From Epichloe hybrida (Eukaryota > Ascomycota > Sordariomycetes > Hypocreales > Clavicipitaceae), in the NCBI GenBank assembly GCA_019022495.1, contig JAFEKR010000004.1, forward strand, positions 1,240,001 through 1,304,000: a DNA stretch of 64,000 bases. Reading direction: 5' to 3'. This document shows, piece by piece, positions 1-11,119 of the stretch; the first letter of the stretch is position 1, and each line of letters starts with the position of its first letter. Below the pieces are notes generated by a model that was not told where the DNA came from, ran no database searches, and saw only the letters and a list, made by a program, of their open reading frames with translations. Both the position numbers and the translations under genes were made by a program.

Positions 1-69
1 TCAGCTGCCTTCCTCTCTCCTCCAGTTCACAAAACCCATCACTTCTTCGCATTCGCAGTCGCGAGCCGG

Positions 70-724
70 ATGTCTCAGCCTTCAACGCCCTCCGACTCGC
101 CCAGTGAGCCCTCTCACACGCCGCCAGCTGTGTCGGGGGGCGTGTCCACGACAAGCGGCCTCGCGACAGGCATATGCATGGCTCTAGTGATATTCGCCTC
201 ATTCTGTGCCTATGCTCTCAGGAAGAGAATGTTGCCCTGGTTCGGTAGAGGGGCTCATCCGGGGCTGACGACACGTCCGCACCAACGCAATGACACGCTA
301 TCACCTGAGGCCCTCGCTCTTATTCCCACGCGCGCTCATCAGCCCGTCTCTGATGGCAAGACATCTTGGAGCGCAAATGTAGACGTCGACGCACAGCAGA
401 AACGCTGCTCCATCTGTACGGGACCGTTCATGGACGGCGTCGAGCTCAGGGTCCTCCCATGCGGCCACCAATTTGATCGATGCTGCATCGACCCATGGCT
501 GTTGAAGCGCTCTGCCACATGTCCGCTTTGGTATGTATCCCATATTTGTCCCTCGGTCGGTTCCCTCCGTATACATGTCTGACTTTTTTCTTTCCAGTCG
601 TCAAAAAGTCGTCACGAGACCGCTGACGCTCTTCGAGAGGCTACCAAAGTCTCCTCGGCCAGCCTTTTTTCCAGCCACGAGATGGAAGCAAGGTGGAGAC
701 AGTCACACAGTCAGTTCGCCATGA
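70..724 (+). CDS. Membrane-anchored RING-H2-like E3 ubiquitin ligase, two exons (70-530, 598-724)
   Basis: The spliced product is 195 residues. A Ser/Pro-rich N-terminus is followed by one membrane segment (about residues 30-50, then Arg-Lys-Arg) and a RING domain (113-154). The 67-bp intron starts GTATGT at 531 and ends CAG at 597. It splits the codon of the last zinc ligand, so splicing gives CPLC, whereas unspliced reading gives CPLW and loses the ligand; this strongly supports the model. Ligands are C113, C116, C131, H133, C139, C151 and C154. The position normally holding the second His of RING-H2 is Asp (D136). Such proteins usually pass ubiquitin from an E2 enzyme to membrane-associated substrates; substrate unknown. 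The ATG at 70 is the first in frame. The gene converges on the secreted-protein gene at 1060. Confidence 0.82.
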
Positions 725-1059
725 TGAAAAGAAGAAAAAGTTTCTACTTTTGCCTCGATCCAATCTGACTTCCTTGGCAGCAGTCCGGGCCATTACTATG
801 CAGCGTGCCGAGCATCCCCTCCGGCGGTCCCGGTTCCGCATGGGCCGGCAACGCAACCATTGTTCTCTCCTCCTCTCCCACCACGACGCTGGCGCCAATT
901 CCCGAGAAAAGAGTAATTGATACGAGGATTTTGAAAATGACTGTAGTATGAGCGTCGACCCCCCGATCAACGTATTCTGAAACTCTGTTCTGCTGCGCAT
1001 AATCTCGGGTCCATGTTACCAATCCTCCTGTTCCTCCCCACCGCGTCACGACGGGCATC
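725..1059. other. Convergent intergenic region
   Basis: This holds the 3' ends of two convergent genes. I see no further gene. Open frames here on the minus strand are read-through of the secreted-protein locus in other frames. Confidence 0.6.
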
Positions 1060-1655
1060 TCATATCCCAGTCGTTTCCGATTCATGGCACGCCCCAGAAT
1101 GAAGCACCTTGTACTTGAAACTGTCTCTATCCCTGATGGGAATCTCGAGAGCAACCGTGTTCGAGCCACTGGGATACCGAGTCCGATGGCCACGAGCACT
1201 CCGATCAGCAGTGTCAGCAGCGATGATAAGCCCGTACTTGCCGCCGTGCACCCAGACCTCCTCGTCCCCCGCGTACAAACTGATGTGAGCGAGCCCGCTT
1301 GTGAAGAAAACATATCTGGGGGTCACGCACGTGTCAGCAGCGCAAGCCTCCCTACAAATCTCGCAGGGCAAATGGCCATTCCATCGACCAAAATTGCTGC
1401 AGATTGAAAGGGCCCAAGAGAAACCTACTGGAACGCCGGGGCGCGGTGGAATCCGCCGTCGAACCGCGCGGGAATAACATCGTACGACGCGCTGCCCAGC
1501 TCGCCTAGAGATAGCTTGAGGGAGCCGGCGATGCCTGCCGTGGCCGTCTCCTTGAACGGGCTGGCTAGCTGCCAGCATTCGAAGACTGATTCGCCCTTTG
1601 CCGCGCTGAGGGCCGTGAGGTTGAGAAACGGCGCCAGGAGACTTGAGGAGAGCAT
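1060..1655 (-). CDS. Small secreted protein, two exons (1655-1429, 1315-1060)
   Basis: The predicted product is 160 residues. The start is the ATG at 1655; an in-frame GTG two codons upstream is not a plausible start. A hydrophobic N-terminus ending in Ala-Leu-Ser-Ala-Ala (about residues 1-19) looks like a signal peptide. The mature part begins near the motif FECWQL and holds only two Cys (C27, C152), which could form one disulfide. The 113-bp intron (GTAGGT at 1428, CAG ending at 1316) joins ...APAFQ to YVFFTSGLAH. From memory this resembles a family of short secreted ascomycete proteins (FECWQL near the start, a GGK-GLI-AADTA block, a C-terminal Cys), possibly a small cupin-like beta barrel. 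Its function is unknown. An alternative acceptor at CTGCAG near 1393 keeps the frame but adds residues that fit the family less well. Confidence 0.68.
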
Positions 1656-1745
1656 TTTCACGAGAATAACCCTTTCTTTCTTTTTTTTTTTCCCCTTCTC
1701 TTCGTATTTCCTGTTTTCACTTGCGCTGCGGTGTGCAGCAGGGAA

Positions 1746-1753
1746 CTATATAA
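1746..1753 (-). promoter_or_regulatory. Possible TATA box of the secreted-protein gene
   Basis: TATATAG reads leftward about 92 bp upstream of the ATG at 1655. A long T/C tract (1675-1698 on the + strand) lies between it and the start codon. It is assigned on position and sequence only. Confidence 0.4.
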
Positions 1754-1755
1754 AA

Positions 1756-2089
1756 AGCCACCCGGGTAAAGCTGGGCCAAGCACGCACGGGGCAACGGGG
1801 TGGTTTCCCCTTTCCCCCCTTTTAATTCATCCGATCCATCCTTGGCCGCTGTCGAAGCCCAAAATCATCAAGGTTCGTGACGGGCATAATGACCAGGGTA
1901 AACGCCGAGAAAAGAGAAAGCCAATTCCTGATCGTGCACTTCCCAATTCTCTTTCACGCTGCGTGACATCGTCACGTCTGTTCGTTGCGCATGACGAATA
2001 CTGAGTACCACCCTTCCCACCCTTCAAGAGTACTATCTTTCTTGGACCTTTATACTCCTATTTAAATTGTGCACAGACATCACGGAAAA
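1756..2089. other. Intergenic region upstream of the tRNA
   Basis: I see no convincing coding sequence. It contains the upstream region of the secreted-protein gene and the 5' flank of the tRNA gene. Open frames on both strands lack family features. Confidence 0.5.
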
Positions 2090-2161
2090 GCGTGAATAGT
2101 GTAGCGGTTAGCATGCATGCTTCCCAAGCATGCGACCCGGGTTCGAGTCCCGGTTCACGCA
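2090..2161 (+). tRNA. tRNA-Gly (anticodon CCC)
   Basis: It folds as a full cloverleaf. The acceptor stem pairs GCGTGAA (2090-2096) with TTCACGC (2154-2160), and A2161 is the discriminator. The anticodon stem CATGC/GCATG (2116-2120, 2128-2132) closes the loop TTCCCAA, with anticodon CCC at 2123-2125. The T-stem is CCGGG/CCCGG with loop TTCGAGT, which also serves as the B box. There is no intron. It would read GGG codons. Confidence 0.95.
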
Positions 2162-2164
2162 TAG

Positions 2165-2170
2165 TTTTTT
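2165..2170 (+). terminator. RNA polymerase III terminator
   Basis: A run of six T begins four bases after the tRNA end, as expected for Pol III termination. Confidence 0.75.
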
Positions 2171-2654
2171 GGTGCCCTCTGGTTTCACTGAACTCAAATC
2201 AGCGTCTGCTTTTTTAACTTCTACTATACTGCATGATGTATCAATATCCAACGTCTGTCAAGCCATGTGCCAATCTTTGCCTTGTATTCAAGGGCTTCAG
2301 TAGGCTGAAAAAAAAAAAAAACTTCCAGTATCTTTTACATTTCGAAATGCCCTGGTAGCTGGCTGGCTGGCTCCCGAACACATAGGGAGGCTGCCGGAAG
2401 AGACAAGAGCGGATGACATGAAGCCCTCAATACATATCGAGAGCCGAGCATGGAATGCGATAGCAAACTGCCTTTTTGTAATCCTCCTTTTCATTTCTCC
2501 CCCATGTACCATCATCAGTAGCTGTGATGACCATTCGCGCGCCGTTCCTACCATACAAATCGCTGACATGCCATGCGCCCAAACCTTACCTTGGTCTATC
2601 TTGCTTATGCTGCATGATCCTCCACTCATTCCTCTACATGGTACAACGCTTCTC
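2171..2654. other. Intergenic / probable 3' UTR
   Basis: This lies between the tRNA terminator and the stop codon of the Pom34-type gene and probably holds that gene's 3' UTR. It contains an A tract (about 2308-2321) and a short TGGC repeat near 2355. I see no gene. Confidence 0.5.
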
Positions 2655-3501
2655 CTAATGAAGCCACGCACTTCCAGACGGTCGCCTTCCTCTCTCATAC
2701 AGCCACTTGCTGTTCAGTCCCACACTTGTCCGCTTGCCCCCAGACGGGCTTGGGGGGCCGGGGTCCGAAAACAGCTTTGTTGATGTACTCTGGGCGAAGG
2801 GACTTGTTGACCCGAATGAGGATCTTCGTGCGTTTCCCATCCCGCTGAAGCTCTTCTGCAACAGAGGGCTGCCCAAGGGAGAATGCTGTGAGCCCGAGGC
2901 CCCAAAGGAGCCTTGCACAATTGGACTTCCCCAGCCCGAGAGCGGTGAGCTGGCGTGACTCCCTCTGCTACCAACAGAGCCTGCAATCGACGGCGTTCGC
3001 GAGTACCGCGGGGGTGTGCTGAACTTGGCGTCAGGTGTCGGGGGAGCTGATGACGGAGAAAGCCCCAGGAGCTTTCGTTGAGTAGCTGTCAAGGGAATAT
3101 CGTCGAGGTCATCCTTGGCGCGAACAAGCGGTAGGCACGCCAGCCCAATCTGAAATAAGGGAACGAGCTGAAAAACAAACCATGCCCAGCCGAGATATGT
3201 TCGGAAGGTGCTCGAAACGCTTAATGGCAGGCTTTGGGTTAATTCACATGTTGGGATCTTCGTGGTGTGAGGACGGCTTGGCATACATTTGAGGATTGAT
3301 CTTCAGCTTTGCGACCAATCGTACGGACCACAACGCCAGCAAAGTAACCACGTTGTAGGCTATCTGTCGAACGTTCTTTTCGGTGAAACTAGTTGCCTTT
3401 TGCCGCCTCGTAATCTCGTTCAATCGAGGATGTCTCCAGGTGCCGGGGCTGTCTGTGGCAGGCGCTGGCTTGGTAGGCGTCGACTTGATCGGGGTCGACA
3501 T
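2655..3501 (-). CDS. POM34: Nuclear pore membrane protein, Pom34 type, two exons (3501-3287, 3219-2655)
   Basis: The spliced product is about 259 residues. It has two membrane segments (about 47-66 and 80-103). These are followed by an acidic stretch and the block IPLTATQRKLLGL, then a long Ser/Pro/Gly-rich tail with repeated SPL/GSP motifs. Two membrane helices plus a PLTxxQRKLLGL block followed by a disordered tail are the hallmarks I associate with the fungal NPCC/Pom34 family, which anchors the nuclear pore membrane ring. The 67-bp intron (GTATGC at 3286, TTAAG ending at 3220, branch-like TTAAC inside) has the same length as the RING gene intron. The ATG at 3501 is chosen because the only longer in-frame start is a GTG at 3699. 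The exact splice acceptor is the least certain part. Confidence 0.72.
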
Positions 3502-3948
3502 GGCAAGCGTTGGTGTACAGATGAGATCCCAGATGGGCAATTCCTGATTCCTGCCTGGGTGTAGTAGACGCTGGCTAAGGAGACGTGATGTTGTTGTCAG
3601 AAGCTTTTCTCCAAAGAACCTGAAGTCGTGGACGAGAAAGCTTTGATGCATACCTTGAGCCACAATCACGTCCGCGGATCTGGGTAGAATGGCGGCCACG
3701 GAATATACCGATACTCTTACCTCGGGGTATGCTGTTGGTTAGTAAATGCGCTGGGCGTGGCCGTGGTAGCCGGTGAGCTGTGCTCGGGCTTGTGAAGTCG
3801 GGGTGCTTGTTGATGTTGGAACGATGGAACGACGCAGCTGCGGGCAACGCAGTCGAGTTCGCGAAGGTCTGATGTGGCTGGCTGGTGGCTGGTGGCTGGT
3901 GGCTGGTGGCTGGTGGCTGGTGGCTGGTGCACTGGGCGACGGAACTAC
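3502..3948 (-). other. Upstream region / leader of the Pom34-type gene
   Basis: No convincing protein is coded here. A good splice donor (GAG|GTAAGA near 3722 on the minus strand) with downstream CAG and TAG acceptors suggests the 5' UTR may contain an intron. The region ends at the target-site duplication of element D1, so this gene's promoter is pressed against the transposon block. Confidence 0.4.
3873..3929. repeat. 7-bp minisatellite (CTGGTGG)n
   Basis: About seven tandem copies of CTGGTGG are visible. It lies about 25 bp from the D1 insertion site, in non-RIPed DNA. It creates open frames on both strands (HQPPATS repeats) that should not be taken as genes. Confidence 0.85.
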
Positions 3949-3953
3949 ATATC

Positions 3954-4186
3954 TGTTGGAATCCCGCCACAAGCGCTCAACCGCATGCAGGCAACTTGGA
4001 CACTAGGACCCACCTAACTAGTTACTTTTCCAGACCTTCAGTAGGTGCATAGTATAGTTTATATAGGTAGATTACATACCCCATAGTACAGGTACTTAGT
4101 TATTTAAACCGTAGTCCGCGCCCTCTTATAAGGTTAGGTAACTTAATTCACACCTTTATTTCTTATCCTAGCTACTTAGTCTAATA
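3954..4186 (+). repeat. 5' LTR of D1
   Basis: It aligns end to end with 9150-9382 at equal length. The first 60 bp keep many CpA sites, while the rest is AT-rich. The two D1 LTRs differ mostly by C/T and G/A transitions. Confidence 0.92.
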
Positions 4187-6109
4187 TAGTAGTAATTGCT
4201 TAGTGTTCATAATATAAAGACCTTTCTTTCTAATTAATACCTTTATTAAGTTATTTCTAATTAATTAATCATTAAATTCAGTATATCCTAGTAAGAGGAT
4301 AGGGTTTAATTATAATCATTAATATCATAATTAGGTAACCCCTAGTAGTAAGGAAGATTTACATAGGTTAAAGTTTAATAATTTATAATAACAAAAACAC
4401 AGGATATTATCAAGATATCTAAGGAAACTAACACTACTTAAGGCTATAAGCTAGTAGTTAAGCTGTAGGAACCCTACTATTAGGACCTATGGTTTAAGAT
4501 AATAAAGGCAAGAGCTATTAAAGATAGGATTTAGGTTTTTATTAATCCTAATTCAATAATAACTCTTAACTACCCACCCAAGCCGCTAATCCTAATAGGA
4601 AAAGGGACTCTAGTAGTAAGAAGAGTAGCAATTACAGCTTTAACCGCTTTACTAGAAAACCAGACTAAAGGGCCTTAAACATACTTAAGAACATCAACAT
4701 CTGGAGTCATAAGTAATTAACAGTAACCTTAAGAAAGCTCTCCTCCTGCGAGCGTCACTCCTATTATTAACTTAACTAAAGAGAGATACTTTAAATACCC
4801 TTAATAACTAGATAATACTAAAGATAGCGCTTAGTATATAGTTCTTAATAGATAATATTAAGTGTTTAATAGTTAGTATTAGAGTCTATTAAAGACTATA
4901 AGAGAATACTATAATTAGTTTATTATAATGCTTAGAAATAAGTATAAGCAAATGATCCTATAGTATATCTTACTTTGTAAGAAGCTTAGAGAGCTTATAA
5001 GGAATATAATACCCTTAAATAGAATAATTAGGCATCACGCTAAGGTTAACTTTAACAAAGTTATTAAGCGTAGCCTAGTAAAGGTTAACATTAATAAATG
5101 GCTTGCTGACGCGTTAATTAGCTATAAGTAATGTTTTTAAGCAAATTACTTAATCACGAAAGGTAACTCTCTAATTAAGATAATCAATAATGCTATTAGC
5201 ACCTAATTCCCTTTAATTTCGGCTTAAATTAATTTACTAATCTTTACCGCTAAGATTAAGGGTAAAACCCTTGATTTTTACTCTACAGTTACAAGGATTA
5301 GGCACCTAATTAAAGCCTAGGGAAGGTCTTAAAGTAAATCTAGAGAATCTTTTAGAGTAGAGCTAACTCTTAATAGTTAGACTAAAGAAGATCTTAATAA
5401 GGGAGATAAGAAGCCACTTTACATTTATTATAATAAGCATAAGGCTAAGAAGTTAAAGGACTCTTAGAAGAACTATTAAACGCTTTACCTGCCTAAGAAT
5501 TAGACTATTAAGGAAGATTAATTAAAAAAGGCAAAAGAAGTAATAAATTAATAATCTAACGATATTAAAAAGGCCTATAACACATAGCTTAAGGAGCATA
5601 ACATAAAGGAAGCAAAGGAAAGCAAGCCAGAGGGCAATACTGCCTTTATTACTATAAAGCTATCTTCAGAAGCTTTTTATACCTAAGGGCGTTTACGAGT
5701 GATACTTAACAGCAGTACTTTAGTACATATCTTTAATAATAAACGCTAGTTTATTAACCTAGATTACAGCAATTAACTAAGTATCTAAGCCAGGTATAGA
5801 GTCACTAAGGCTCATGGCGTTAGCATAGCCTAGATCAAATTAACAAACAGCTAGACCCTTATATTATTAAATGCGTAGTATTAACTAACCTTCTTTACAA
5901 ACCTTGTATTACTTTAGTTACTTATAATAAAAGGCATAAGGTAGGATAATCTCATAGGGATTATCATAGACCTAGTAAGAGGCAATTATAAGATCTTTTT
6001 AACTACGACTATTGGTACTTAACTATGTATTAAAGGGAATAGCCCTAATAAGGCTTTTACTATTAGAAGGGACTCTTATAACCTAAAACCCCTAATAGCT
6101 ATAAAAGCA

Positions 6110-9030
6110 GACCTTTAGCACATAAGAATAGCTTATCTAGGTGAAGATGTAATGGATTAAGTACTTCAAAAGGTTAACGTACTAATAAAAGAGCGCAGCG
6201 AGGGTAAATGCGAAATTTATTACATAGCTAAGGCACAGAGGCAGATATTACAAGTTCTATAGATAGATTCCCTACCCTTAGGACCTCTTTAGGTTATAAC
6301 CTATAACCTCTTTGCTTAACCGCAGGGCTATAATAAGGATTATTATATTACTCTCTTTACTTATAGAGTAACAGGCCTCCGCCATATCTTCATAATTCTA
6401 ATAAAGACCGAAATCACGTCTTGCTTTAATTAATTAGAAGCGCGCTATATAAAAACCTTTAGAATTTACATCGTAGTTATTATTACTAATAAGGAAACTA
6501 CCTTCTAGACTAAGAAGTAAGAGGCAGAAGTCACTAATAGAGGCATTATTATCAGAAAGTCTAGTCTAGCTCATCCGTATTAAAATAGGTATGCTAAGCA
6601 GTCTAGGGGGGTAATAATAAGAGTTATAATAACTCTAATAACCTAAGCAGGCTTTCCAGAGAATCTTTAGCCTATAGCTACGGAAGTAGCTATTCACATC
6701 CTTAATTACACACCTAGAAAGTCTCTAGATTGGCTTTTACTATATTAAGCTTTAAACAAATAGCTACAAGAGAACAAGCTTTAATAGAATTATCTACTAG
6801 AGAAACCGGAAGCTTTATTAAATTATCTTTAAGCTTTTAGTTATAAAGCTTTCGTAATAACATAGGATAGGCTTAGGAAGATAAGTCTAAAGCTATCACA
6901 AAGAGCTTACATTAGTTATCTAGCTAGTCATATCTCTTCCACCTAATACCTAATTTAGGTACTAACAATGCAGAGGAATTATTGGTTCTTATCAAGCTAT
7001 GTTACCTTTAATAAGTTAATCTTCTACGCTTAAGAAAAGGACCTTTTAATTAAGGAAAAAGTGCCTAAAAAACACCTCCTTTAAGAGCTTGTAGAAGACT
7101 TTAAGGTTAATTATGTAGATGTGGGATATCCTTAAGATATGGGGCACCCATAGGCACAAGACTCCCTCCCTCTAATCTATTAGCAAGAAGATTAACACGA
7201 TCGTAATTAACTAAATAATAAAGAAAAGGGAAAAGGAACTTAGGAATTAACTCTCCTAACTCCTCCAAATTCACCTAGCTATTAACCGGATTTTTCGGAT
7301 TGCAAACTAATAAATATTAATAGTCTGTTAAATCCTTCTGAAATAGATTACGAAGACAAAGATCCAGATATTCCTAACATTGACGAAGACAACCTCCTTA
7401 AAGCTTTTGCTACTGCCTTTACCCTAGGAGCTAAGAGCAAAGAAAAGCCTTATATATTAAGACTTCCTTTACCTCCTGCTTATTATAATTATTTAGCTAG
7501 GCACCCCAAAGAAAAGGCATTTATTAAAGCAAGAGATAAAGAGTATAACAAAGTTATTAATAATAAGGTTGCTATTAAAGTTAGTAGATTAGAAGTCCCT
7601 TTGCACATTAAGATCTTAGGACTTACTTAGGTATTTGCCTACAAATTAGATTAATTAGGCTACCTTATAAGGCACAAGGCTTAATTGTGTGTGCTTAGGA
7701 ATTAGCAAGCAAAAGGGAACCTTTCTACAAGAGCTACTACATTAGTAGGCATCACGTTTAGGCTCCTTATAGCAATTCTATGCTACTTTAACCTTGAAGC
7801 TTATTAGTATAACTTCGTTATAGCTTTCCTAAACTTAAAGCTAGATAAAGAGGTATATTACAAGATACCACTAGGTTATAGGGATAAATAAGCTTACTTA
7901 AAGCTCTTAAGCGCTATCTATAGGCTACGCAGAGCTTCCCTTCTTTAGATAAAGGAATTAATTAAATAGTTAGTAAGTGAAGGATTCATATAGATCTTTA
8001 AAGATGTTTGTGTGTTTATTAAGGATAGATTAATTATCTTCTTCTACGTTAATAACCTTATAGCCTTATTCACAAAGGGAAAGTTAGCTCTTTATAAGAA
8101 ATTCAGAGAGAGACTCTTTAAGAGGTATAACGTTAAGGACCTTAGCGAATTGCGATAGTTCTTAGGAGTTAAAATCATTAGAGATCGCGAAAATCAACGA
8201 TTATGGCTTAATCAGAAGTCCTATTAGAACAAAGCCACGATTAAATTTAATATTAAAGTCCTAGAATAGAAGCTAATAGCACTAATAACTGCTATTTTAC
8301 TTAATCCTTTTAAAGGTAATGTTAATCTAAAGGATTTAAAGAGATATTAATCCCTAGTTAGTACTTTGCTATATCCTATAATTATTACATAGCCAGATAT
8401 TGCCTTCGCAGTATCATAACTATCACAGCACCTTTAACGCCTAGGACCTTAGCACATAGAAGCTATAAAAAAGGCTTTAGAGTATAGTTACACGTAGGGA
8501 GATCTCTTAATTGAATTTAATAGTAATAACCCTGAACTTAAAGTATATAGTAATGCTTCCTTTACTAATGATCTAGTTACGAGAAGAAGCTCATAAGGCT
8601 ACGTTATAAAGCTCTTCAGAGGTCCTATACTCTTTAAAGTAGGAAGACAAGAGACTATAATAACCTCTTCCATAGAAGCAGAGCTCCTAGCGCTATCGCA
8701 TTATAGCAAAGAGCTAATTGCCTTTAAACAATTATATTAGGAAGTTGGATTATATCTCGGAGATAATACCCTTAAGATTAAATGCAACAATATGCAGATA
8801 ATTTGTCTTCTTAAGGAAGAATTCGTTAAGCTCACAACGTAACTACGCCACGTTAATATCCATTATCACTAGCTTTGTTAAGAGGTCACAAAGGGAACCT
8901 TTAATATTACCTAGAAGGCAACAAAAGAGATGATTGCTAATAGCCTCACAAAGCCACTAATAGGAAAAGCATTTATGGATTTCAGATAGGCACTAGGGCT
9001 TATATAGTTACTAGATTAAATGCTTAGTAC
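6110..9030 (+). pseudogene. D1 pol remnant: integrase, reverse transcriptase, RNase H
   Basis: Reading through stops, a pre-integrase segment (about 6110-6250) and an integrase core (about 6290-6750) precede a Copia-type RT (about 7290-8420). An RNase H follows (about 8500-9000), with a recognisable KLTTxLRHV..H block and TKPL near its end. Codons 7286-7627 form one uninterrupted 114-codon stretch of the RT N-terminal part, ended by TAG where Trp is expected. No functional protein can be made. Confidence 0.8.
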
Positions 9031-9149
9031 TAACCCAAAAGAGTAGGAATTACTAGAAGACCCTGCTACAATTAATAATAATTAGATTGTTATAGAGACT
9101 TAATTAAATTATCACAGGATGCCTCAATTACAGGCCTCCTAGGGGGATG

Positions 9150-9382
9150 TGTTAGAATCCCACCACAAGCGCTTAACCGCATGCAAGCAACTTAGACACT
9201 AGGACCCACCTAACTAGTTACTTTTCCGGACCTTCAGTAGGTGCATAGTATAGTTTGTATGGGCAGATTACATACCCTATGGTATAGGTACTTAGTTATT
9301 TAAACCGTAGTCCGCGCCCTCTTATAGGGTCGGGCAACTCAATCCACACCTTCATTTCTTATCCTAGCTGCTCGGTCCAATA
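9150..9382 (+). repeat. 3' LTR of D1
   Basis: It is the partner of 3954-4186 and ends next to the second ATATC duplication. It keeps more GC than the 5' copy. Confidence 0.92.
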
Positions 9383-9383
9383 A

Positions 9384-9626
9384 TATCTCCTTAGACACGG
9401 TCCACCTTATGGAGTCACCTCAACTAGGGTCAGTATCCAATTAGACAGAAGTGGATTAGAGGTACGTTCGCTTATATATAAACAGGCTAATAATAGATGT
9501 ACTCCTAATTTTCCTTGTACAAACTATTACACTACACTTTCATGTGTTTACAAAGTCACTGACCTTGTGGCAGGGGGCCTATGGGGCCCCCACCGATCCA
9601 CAAGGTGGACCGTGTCTAAGGAGATA
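9384..9626. repeat. Spacer with 30-bp inverted ends between D1 and D2
   Basis: The arms 9384-9413 and 9597-9626 are inverted repeats with one mismatch, a G/A difference of the RIP kind. They enclose 183 bp that keep many CpA sites. The loop includes a GC-rich palindrome (GGGGCC...GGCCCC near 9573-9590) and a TATATAAA box near 9474. No coding sequence is visible. It could be a small terminal-inverted-repeat element (MITE-like) or an LTR fragment caught in an inversion; the sequence does not decide. Confidence 0.6.
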
Positions 9627-9860
9627 TGTTGGACCGAGCAGCTAGGATTAGAAAATGAAGGTATGGATTGAGTTATCCGACCCTATAAGAGGGCGCGGAC
9701 TATGGTTTAAATAACTAAGTACCTATACCATAGGGTGTGTAATCTGCCTATATAAACTATACTATACATCTACTAAAGGTCTAGAAAAGTAACTAGTTAG
9801 GTAGGTCCTAGTGTCTAAGTTACCTATATGCAGTTAAACGCTTGCGGCAGGATTCTAACA
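9627..9860 (-). repeat. 3' LTR of D2
   Basis: It is the reverse complement of the D1 LTR, 234 bp long, starting TGTTGG and ending CTAACA on the + strand. It keeps the unmutated TG...CA ends. Confidence 0.9.
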
Positions 9861-10125
9861 CATCCCCCTAGGAGGCCTGTAATTAAGGCATTCTATAATA
9901 ATTTAATCAGATTAATCTCTATAATAATCTAATTATTATTAATTATCACAGGGTCTTCTAGTAATTTCTACTCTTTTAGGTTAGTACTAAGCATTTAATC
10001 TAGTAGCTATACAAGCCCTAGTGCCTATCTAAAATCTATAAATACTTTTCCTATTAGTGGCTTTATAAGGCTATTAGTAATTATCTCTTTTATTACCTTC
10101 TAGGTAATATTAAAGGTTCCCTTTA

Positions 10126-10383
10126 TGTTAATTCCTTCGGATCTTCATCGGTTCAATCGTGGCCAAAGACCGGACCAATTGTGGGTCCGGCGTGATGTAC
10201 GCAATATGATTGGCTACATTAATTCGCCACCCCCTTTTGTGCCCTATATACGGATTTCGCCCACTTTTCTAGCATCTAGACTTTCCCTCTCTTCTCTCTC
10301 TTTCCTAGCTAGCGAACTATCTATCATTAACTTCGAATTTATATAGGATTTATTACCTACGTAGGACCTTGGTGCATTTAATA
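10126..10383 (+). repeat. A1 5' LTR
   Basis: Its end reads CATTTAATA where the other copies have CATCCAACA, a direct view of C to T change. It carries the inverted repeat CCGGACC/GGTCCGG and a CT-rich tract common to all A LTRs. Confidence 0.92.
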
Positions 10384-11119
10384 CTAATTAGTAGTTAACT
10401 TTATAACCATAAATAAGCTAGGTATTATAAGAAGAGATATTTCTATAGACGCTACTACTACTACCCCTTGTTATGCTATAATAGTTATTATGGTAGAGAG
10501 GCATAACTGCATAAGTGTGCTAAAGGAAGAGACTAGAATCCTAGTTATAGGCTTGTTAGGCTTCTAAGGAATTAATCTATTAACCCTTAGGCTTAGGGAT
10601 ATAACTTTGTTATATCTATCTAGGATATTGTTGCTAATTGTTGATTTTATTGTTTATTATAAGAAAACTAACTAACTAACCGAATCTATTACTGTGAGGC
10701 ATTTATTTTGAACCTGATGTTAAATAACCTTAGCTAAGCTAGCTAATATATCTATAACTTCTCTATAAATATTCCTTTTATCTAATAGACCTTTAATCTG
10801 TTTGTATAAGCATCTATGGCTTGTTTTTTGCCCCCTTTATTATTAGTGCTATTTGCCCTATGCTTATTAGCAAGAGAGAGAGATTACCTCCTTCCCTCCT
10901 TTTCATGAAAAATAGGAAGTGGTAATTCCTATTATTCCCTTGTTACTTTTCCTGTTATTTTCTAGTTACTTTTGGAACTTCTGTTGCTTTCTTTATCTCT
11001 AGTGATTTGTTCTTGTTACTTTGTTCTTATTACTACTTTTGCTACTTCTGCTGCTTTTTCTTTTGTTTTTTCCTGTTTTCGCGATCTTCTAATTTTATTA
11101 GAGCGATAACGCTCCTGAA

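Larger units (their letters stand above)
3949..9387 (+). mobile_element. D1: complete, degraded Ty1/Copia retrotransposon with its TSD
   Basis: Two 233-bp LTRs (3954-4186 and 9150-9382) bound the element, flanked by the 5-bp duplication ATATC (3949-3953, 9383-9387). A polypurine tract AGGGGGATG (9141-9149) directly precedes the 3' LTR. The LTRs begin TGTT and now end AATA; the expected ending CAACA has been changed by C to T. Gene order gag - integrase - RT - RNase H (integrase before RT) is that of Copia. The internal region carries many TAG/TAA stops in every frame, so the copy is inactive. Confidence 0.93.

Noticed and set aside
744..1313. 189-codon minus-strand frame with a hydrophobic segment
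   Set aside because: It overlaps exon 2 of the secreted-protein gene in another frame; the spliced frame with signal peptide and Cys pair fits better.
3573..3972. Frames with HQPPATS repeats
   Set aside because: They are translations of the CTGGTGG minisatellite and the Pom34 leader, with non-ATG starts.
10125..10346. A 60-75 residue frame repeated in the A LTRs (also 16698, 25337, 40087, 47622)
   Set aside because: It is LTR sequence; the reading changes with each copy's mutations and most copies start at non-ATG codons or lose the start. Repetition comes from the LTR, not protein conservation.
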